Below, one piece after another: positions 56,601 through 64,000 of a stretch of DNA of 64,000 bases. Made by a program: the position numbers and the translations under genes. Position 1 is the stretch's first letter. Each line of letters begins with the position of its first letter. The notes under the pieces were generated by a model. It had not been told where the DNA came from. It worked only from the letters and a program-made list of their open reading frames with translations, and did no database searches. This DNA is from Bolinopsis microptera (lineage: Eukaryota; Ctenophora; Tentaculata; Lobata; Bolinopsidae), in assembly GCF_026151205.1 (NCBI RefSeq), contig NC_087083.1:14872280-14936279 (forward strand), given 5' to 3'.

Positions 56601-59600
56601 CTGAAATCCAGGTAAAATCAAGATTGAAAATCTTTACCCCTGTAGGGGATTTATGTTCCGGGGTATTTTGAACAAGTTTAGGTGGTTAAATAGTTAGTAC
56701 CTGTACCAAACCATCAAGTTTCGACCTCCCAACCCACTCAGGCCACTCCTAGGAAGAATGCACAACTATTTGTAGGGGATTTGAAAACCGTGTCAAATCC
56801 CCTACAAATCCAGACTGAGAATCTTTACCCCTGTAGGGGATTTATGTTCCGGGGTATTTGGAACAGGTTTAGGGGTTTAAATAGTTAGTACCTGTCCCAA
56901 ACCATCAGAAAAATCAAGTTTCGTCCTCCCAACCCACTCAGGCCACTCCCAGGGGCCACGCCCATCCCAAAATAGCTGAAATCCAGGTAAAATCAAGATC
57001 GAAAATCTTTACCCCTGTAGGGGATTTATGTTCCGGGGTATTTGGAACATGTTTTTGTGTAATTTAAATGGGTAGTACCTGTCCCAAACCATCAGGAAAA
57101 TCAAGTTTCGACTTCCCAACCCACTCAAGCCACTCCCAGGGGCCACGCCCATCCCAAAATAGCTAAAATCCAGGTAAAATCAAGATTGAAAATCTTTACC
57201 CCTGTAGGGGATTTATGTTCCGGGGTATTTGGAACAGGTTTAGGGGTTTAAATAGTTAGTGCCTGTTCCAAACCATCAGAAAAATCAAGTTTCGACCTCC
57301 CAACCTACTCAGGCCACTCCTAGGAACAATGCACAACTATTTGTAGGGGATTTGAAAACCGTGTCAAATCCCCTACAAATCCAGACTGAGAATCTTTACC
57401 CCTGTAGGGGATTTATGTTCCGGGGTATTTGGAACAGGTTTAGGGGTTTAAATAGTTAGTACCTGTCCCAAACCATCAGAAAAATCAAGTTTCGACCTCC
57501 CAACCTACTCAGGCCGCTCCCAGGGGCCATGCCCATCCCAAAACAACTTAAATCCAGGACAAATCAAGATTGAAAATCTTTACCCCTGTAGGGGATTTAT
57601 GTTCCGGGGTATTTGGAACATGTTTTTGTGTAAAAATGGGTAGTACCTGTCCCAAACCATCAGAAAAATTAAGTTTCGACTTCCCAACCCACTCAAACCA
57701 CTCCCAGGGGCCACGCCCATCCCAAAATAGCTGAAATCCAGGTAAAATCAAGATTGAAAATCTTTACCCCTGTAGGGGATTTATGTTCCAGGGTATTTGG
57801 AACAGGTTTAGGGGTTTAAATAGTTAGTGCCTGTTCCAAACCATCAGAAAAATCAAGTTTCGACCTCCCAACCTACTCAGGCCACTCCTAGGAACAATGC
57901 ACAACTATTTGTAGGGGATTTGAAAACCGTGTCAAATCCCCTACAAATCCAGACTGAGAATCTTTACCCCTGTAGGGGATTTATGTTCCGGGGTATTTGG
58001 AACAGGTTTAGGGGTTTAAATAGTTAGTACCTGTCCCAAACCATCAGAAAAATCAAGTTTCGACCTCCCAACCCACTCAGGCCACTCCCAGGGGCCACGC
58101 CCATCCAAAATAGCTGAAATCCAGGTAAAATCAAGATCGAAAATCTTTACCCCTGTAGGGGATTTATGTTCCGGGGTATTTGGAACATGTTTTTGTGTAA
58201 TTTAAATGGGTAGTACCTGTCCCAAACCATCAGGAAAATCAAGTTTCGACCTCCCAACCTACTCAGGCCGCTCCAGGGGCCATGCCCATCCCAAAACAAC
58301 TTAAATCCAGGACAAATCAAGATTGAAAATCTTTACCCCTGTAGGGGATTTATGTTCCGGGGTATTTGGAACATGTTTTTGTGTAAAAATGGGTAGTACC
58401 TGTCCCAAACCATCAGAAAAATTAAGTTTCGACTTCCCAACCCACTCAAACCACTCCCAGGGGCCACGCCCATCCCAAAATAGCTGAAATCCAGGTAAAA
58501 TCAAGATTGAAAATCTTTACCCCTGTAGGGGATTTATGTTCCAGGGTATTTGGAACAGGTTTAGGGGTTTAAATAGTTAGTGCCTGTTCCAAACCATCAG
58601 AAAAATCAAGTTTCGACCTCCCAACCTACTCAGGCCACTCCTAGGAACAATGCACAACTATTTGTAGGGGATTTGAAAACCGTGTCAAATCCCCTACAAA
58701 TCCAGACTGAGAATCTTTACCCCTGTAGGGGATTTATGTTCCGGGGTATTTGGAACAGGTTTAGGGGTTTAAATAGTTAGTACCTGTCCCAAACCATCAG
58801 AAAAATCAAGTTTCGACCTCCCAACCCACTCAGGCCACTCCCAGGGGCCACGCCCATCCCAAAATAGCTGAAATCCAGGTAAAATCAAGATCGAAAATCT
58901 TTACCCCTGTAGGGGATTTATGTTCCGGGGTATTTGGAACATGTTTTTGTGTAATTTAAATGGGTAGTACCTGTCCCAAACCATCAGGAAAATCAAGTTT
59001 CGACCTCCCAACCTACTCAGGCCGCTCCCAGGGGCCATGCCCATCCCAAAACAACTTAAATCCAGGACAAATCAAGATTGAAAATCTTTACCCCTGTAGG
59101 GGATTTATGTTCCGGGGTATTTGGAACAGGTTTAGGGGTTTAAATAGTTAGTACCTGTCCCAAACCATCAGAAAAATCAAGTTTCGACCTCCCAACCTAC
59201 TCAGGCCACTCCCAGGGGCCACGCCCATCCCAAAATAGCTGAAATCCAGGTAAAATCAAGATTGAAAATCGTTACCCCTGTAGGGGATTTATGTTCCGGT
59301 GTATTTGGAACAGGTTTAGGGGTTTAAATAGTTAGTACCTGTCCCAAACCATCAGAAAAATCAAGTTTCGACCTCCCAACCTACTCAGGCCACTCCCAGG
59401 GGCCACGCCCATTTCAAAATAGCTGAAATCCAGGTAAAATCAAGATTGAAAATCTTTACCCCTGTAGGGGATTTATGTTCCGGGGTATTTGGAACAGGTT
59501 TAGGGGTTTAAATAGTTAGTGCCTGTTCCAAACCATCAGAAAAATCAAGTTTCGACCTCCCAACTTACTCAGGCCACTCCTAGGAACAATGCACAACTAT

Positions 59601-61293
59601 TTGTAGGGGATTTGAAAACCGTGTCAAATCCCCTACAAATCCAGACTGAGAATCTTTACCCCTGTAGGGGATTTATGTTCCGGGGTATTTGGAACAGGTT
59701 TAGGGGTTTAAATAGTTAGTACCTGTCCCAAACCATCAGAAAAATCAAGTTTCGTCCTCCCAACCCACTCAGGCCACTCCCAGGGGCCACGCCCATCCCA
59801 AAATAGCTGAAATCCAGGTAAAATCAAGATCGAAAATCTTTACCCCTGTAGGGGATTTATGTTCCGGGGTATTTGGAACATGTTTTTGTGTAATTTAAAT
59901 GGGTAGTACCGGTCCCAAACCATCAGGAAAATCAAGTTTCGACTTCCCAACCCACTCAAGCCACTCGCAGGGGCCACGCCCATCCCAAAATAGCTGAAAT
60001 CCAGGTAAAATCAAGATTGAAAATCTTTACCCCTGTAGGGGATTTATGTTCCGGGGTATTTGGAACAGGTTTAGGGGTTTAAATAGTTAGTGCCTGTTCC
60101 AAACCATCAGAAAAATCAAGTTTCGACCTCCCAACTTACTCAGGCCACTCCTAGGAACAATGCACAACTATTTGTAGGGGATTTGAAAACCGTGTCAAAT
60201 CCCCTACAAATCCAGACTGAGAATCTTTACCCCTGTAGGGGATTTATGTTCCGGGGTATTTGGAACAGGTTTAGGGGTTTAAATAGTTAGTACCTGTCCC
60301 AAACCATCAGAAAAATCAAGTTTCGTCCTCCCAACCCACTCAGGCCACTCCCAGGGGCCACGCCCATCCCAAAATAGCTGAAATCCAGGTAAAATCAAGA
60401 TCGAAAATCTTTACCCCTGTAGGGGATTTATGTTCCGGGGTATTTGGAACATGTTTTTGTGTAATTTAAATGGGTAGTACCTGTCCCAAACCATCAGGAA
60501 AATCAAGTTTCGACTTCCCAACCCACTCAAGCCACTCCCAGGGGCCACGCCCATCCCAAAATAGCTGAAATCCAGGTAAAATCAAGATTGAAAATCTTTA
60601 CCCCTGTAGGGGATTTATGTTCCGGGGTATTTTGAACAAGTTTAGGTGGTTAAATAGTTAGTACCTGTACCAAACCATCAAGTTTCGACCTCCCAACCCA
60701 CTCAGGCCACTCCTAGGAACAATGCACAACTATTTGTAGGGGATTTGAAAACCGTGTCAAATCCCCTACAAATCCAGACTGAGAATCTTTACCCTGTAGG
60801 GATTCATGTTCCGGGGTATTTGGAACATGTTTAGGTGGTTAAATAGTTAGTACCTGTACCAAACCATCAGAAAAATCAAGTTTCGACCTCCCAACCCACT
60901 CAGGCCACTCCCAGGGGCCACGCCCATCCCAAAATAGCTGAAATCCAGGTAAAATCAAGATTGAAAATCTTTACCCCTGTAGGGGATTTATGTTCCGGGG
61001 TATTTGGAACATGTTTGGGGTTTTAAATAGTTAGTACCTGTCCCAAACCATCAGAAAAATCAAGTTTCGACCTCCCAACCTACTCAGGCCGCTCCCAGGG
61101 GCCACGCCCATCCCAAAATAGCTGAAATCCAGGTAAAATCAAGATTGAAAATCTTTACCCCTGTAGGGGATTTATGTTCCAGAGTATTTGGAACATGTTT
61201 TTATGTAAAAATGGGTAGTACCTGTCCCAAACCATCAGAAAAATCAAGTTTCGACTTCCCAACCCACTCAAGCCACTCCCAGGGGCCACGCCT
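50670..61293 (+). repeat. 184-bp satellite array
   Basis: Monomers of about 184 bp with CTTTACCCCTGTAGGGGATT, TGTTCCGGGGTATTTGGAAC, TAAATAGTTAGTACCTGT, AATCAAGTTTCGACCTCCCA and GGGGCCACGCCCATCC. Several monomer types alternate, including one with a TTTAGGTGGTTAAATAG variant and one with a 15-bp hairpin. The 66- and 67-residue ORFs within it repeat with the array and are not genes. Confidence 0.98.
52727..57460 (+). repeat. 1133-bp higher-order repeat
   Basis: The same landmark (GTGCCTGTTCCAAACCATC) recurs at 52727, 53860, 54993, 56126 and 57259, exactly 1133 bp apart. Each period contains the same ordered set of about six diverged monomers. Other spacings (568, 753, 571, 936 bp) occur outside this core. 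Confidence 0.95.
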
Positions 61294-61944
61294 AACCCAG
61301 AAAAGTTACAGGGGGTGGGGTGGGGCAAAAGTAACGTTACATACGTTGTGTCTTATAGTTTATACCACCACCGTGTTTCATATTATGGACCTGTAAATTT
61401 TCAGATGGCATGCTGTAACTATTACGTTCATATGCATATAATATTAAATCACCTATATTGTTCTTTCCGGACATGCTAGACGCCCATTTATTTCAGATTA
61501 CTGTAGATAGTTAATTGGTGCATCTGATCTGAAAAATTGAGGCCAAACGGATTTGAAATGACGAAGTTATCAAGTATTTTATGTATCTCGTTAACAAAAT
61601 TGATTGGGTGATTATGAGATAGGACACCTTAATTGGGTTCCCTTGCAATTTAACGGGGTCGCCTTATCACCTGAACAGGTAATCCAATCACCTGATCACA
61701 CGTAATTAATAAACTCGTTATGCCTCGTATCTCGGTCAAATGAGAAGCTACAACTCTCATTTTTTCAGATCGAACGTAATTTGAATGGCCAAATACAATT
61801 CCATAAAGTTTGGCTTGATCTGATAATCAAAACTATCAAATAAATGCGATAATGAACCTTCATTCGAAAAAAATTAGCATGAATATTATTTGATTTAACA
61901 TATTCCTTGAATGAGTGGTGATAGTAAGTCATACCAAAAAGAAT
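61294..61944. other. Unique spacer between inverted satellite arrays
   Basis: About 0.65 kb of AT-rich sequence with no recognised gene, bounded by the same satellite in opposite orientations. Confidence 0.8.
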
Positions 61945-64000
61945 ACCCCGGAACACAAATCGCATACGGTGGTAAAGATTCTCAGTCTGGGTTTTATGGG
62001 ATTTTCAGATATTTTTGGATGGGCGTGGCCCAAGGGAGTGGCCTGAGTGGGCTGAAATCTTGATTTTACCTGGATTTCAGCTATTTTGGGATGAGCGTGG
62101 CCCCTGGGAGTGGCCTGAGTGGGTTGGGAGGTCGAAACTTGATTTTTATGATGGTTTGGGACAGGTACTAACTATTTAAAACCCTAAACATGTTCCAAAT
62201 ACCCCAGAACATAAATCCCCTACAGGGGTAAAGATTTTCGATCTTGATTTTACCTGGATTTCAGCTATTTTGGGATGGGCGTGGCCCCTGGGAGTGGCCT
62301 GAGTGGGTTGGGAGGTCGAAACTTGATTTTTCTGATGGTTTGGGACAGGTACTAACTATTTAAACCCCTAAACCTGTTCCAAATACCCCGGAACATAAAT
62401 CCCCTACAGGGGTAAAGATTTTCGATCTTGATTTGACCTGGATTTCAGCTATTTTGGGATGGGCGTGGCCCCTGGGAGTGGCCTGAGTGGGTTGGGAGGT
62501 CGAAACTTGATTTTTCTGATGGTTTGGGACAGGTACTAACTATTTTAACCCCTAAACCTGTTCCAAATACCCCGGAACATAAATCCCCTACAGGGGTAAA
62601 GATTTTCGATCTTGATTTTACCTGGATTTCAGCTATTTTGGGATGGGCGTATCCCCTGGGAGTGGCCTGAGTGGGTTGGGAGGTCGAAACTTGATTTTTC
62701 TGATGGTTTGGGACAGGTACTAACTATTTAAACCCCTAAACCTGTTCCAGATACCCCGGAACATAAATCCCCTACAGGGGTAAAGATTTTCGATCTTGAT
62801 TTTACCTGGATTTCAGCTATTTTGGGATGGGCGTTGCCCCTGGGAGTGGCCTGAGTGGGTTGGGAGGTCAAAACTTGATTTTTCTGATGGTTTAGGACAG
62901 GTACTAACTATTTCAACCCCTAAACCTGTTCCAAATACCCCGGAACATAAATCCCCTACAGGGGTAAAGATTTTCGATCTTGATTTTACCTGGATTTCAG
63001 CTATTTTGGGATGGGCGTGGCCCCTGGGAGTGGCCTGAGTGGGTTGGGAGGTCAAACTTGATTTTTCTGATGGTTTGAGACAGGTACTAACTATTTAAAC
63101 CCCTAAACCTGTTCCAAATACCCCGGAACATAAATCCCCTACAGGGGTAAAGATTTTCGATCTTGATTTTACCTGGATTTCAGCTATTTTGGGATGGGCG
63201 TGGCCCCTGGGAGTGGCCTGAGTGGGTTGGGAGGTCAAAACTTGATTTTTCTGATGGTTTGGGACAGGTACTAACTATTTAAACCCCTAAACCTGTTCCA
63301 AATACCCGGAAACATAAATCCCCTACAGGGGTAAAGATTTTCGATCTTGATTTTACCTGGATTTCAGCTATTTTGGGATGGGCGTGGCCCCTGGGAGTGG
63401 CCTGAGTGGGTTGGGAGGTCGAAACTTGATTTTTCTGATGGTTTGGGACAGGTACTAACTATTTAAACCCCTAAACCTGTTCCAAATACCCCGAAACATA
63501 AATCCCCTACAGGGGTAAAGATTTTCGATCTTGATTTTACCTGGATTTCAGCTATTTTGGGATGGGCGTTGCCCCTGGGAGTGGCCTGAGTGGGTTGGGA
63601 GGTCAAAACTTGATTTTTTCTGATGGTTTGGGACAGGTACTAACTATTTAAACCCCTAAACCTGCTCCAAATACCCCGGAACATAAATCCCCTACAGGGG
63701 TAAAGATTTTCGATCTTGATTTTACCTGGATTTCAGCTATTTTGGGATGGGCGTGGCCCCTGGGAGTGGCCTGAGTGGGTTGGGAGGTCGAAACTTGATT
63801 TTTCTGATGGTTTGGGAAAGGTACTAACTATTTAAACCCCTAAACCTGTTCCAAATACCCCGGAACATAAATCCCCTACAGGGGTAAAGATTTTCGATCT
63901 TGATTTTACCTGGATTTCAGCTATTTTGGGATGGGCGTGGCCCCTGGGAGTGGCCTGAGTGGGTTGGGAGGTCAAAACTTGATTTTTCTGATGGTTTGGG
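61945..64000 (-). repeat. 184-bp satellite array, inverted
   Basis: Reverse complement of the monomer at 50.7-61.3 kb (CCCCTACAGGGGTAAAG, TTTTGGGATGGGCGTGGCCC), period 184. It is simpler than the other array, with one main monomer type. It runs off the end of the window. Confidence 0.98.

Noticed and set aside
51223-60290. Repeated 66- and 67-codon ORFs
   Set aside because: They recur at the satellite period and reflect the monomer sequence, not genes.

Overview
The window reads as AT-rich nuclear DNA of an invertebrate animal. It carries spliced genes with GT-AG introns, metazoan gene families (an ABCC/MRP transporter, an ERO1 oxidoreductase, a BACE-type aspartic protease), a CR1-like LINE, and an extreme load of minisatellites and satellite DNA. 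The species cannot be fixed from sequence alone; a non-bilaterian or other marine invertebrate is plausible but is only an inference. Two 100-base runs of N (2626-2725 and 34290-34389) mark scaffold gaps.

Layout. 1-4378 holds small inverted-repeat elements, a degenerate telomere-like tract, dispersed repeat copies and a 34-bp minisatellite. 4379-6690 (+) is a small spliced gene for a secreted or membrane protein of unknown function, apparently with alternative 3' ends. 7574-7767 is a near-perfect foldback MITE with a TAA target duplication. 7894-34451 (-) is a spliced ABCC gene: I traced 16 exons whose reading phases all agree, plus one partial exon, covering part of TMD1, all of NBD1, the linker and the start of TMD2. 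NBD2 and the N-terminus are not in the window. 34751-43726 (+) is ERO1, with eight phase-consistent exons and a possible signal-peptide exon. One ERO1 intron holds a nearly full-length LINE (36844 to about 41590, minus strand) inserted into a 21-bp minisatellite. 43727-45950 holds more dispersed repeats. 45955-50145 (-) is the C-terminal half of a BACE-like protease, with two possible alternative membrane/cytoplasmic tails. 50670-61293 is a satellite of about 184-bp monomers with a 1133-bp higher-order period. After a 0.65-kb spacer the same satellite resumes in inverted orientation (61945-64000).

The most unusual feature is how the introns relate to the tandem repeats. Most ABCC introns, and several in ERO1 and BACE, contain their own private minisatellite, usually starting within a few tens of bases of a splice site. 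In four ABCC introns the repeated unit contains the splice junction itself with adjoining exon sequence: 59 bp with 36 nt of exon, 42 bp with 18 nt, 40 bp with 23 nt, and a 20-bp unit built around a 5' splice site. The true exon ends therefore sit beside roughly 10 to 210 decoy junctions. A fifth case, in ERO1, has a duplicated 5' splice site at both edges of an 8-bp array. I know of no named class for this. It could be splice-junction-seeded tandem amplification, and it is the main candidate for something undescribed here.

The genes do not form a pathway. ABCC and ERO1 lie head to head, and both lose their 5' exons at the same 0.5-kb interval beside the second gap, so a local mis-assembly or rearrangement must be considered.
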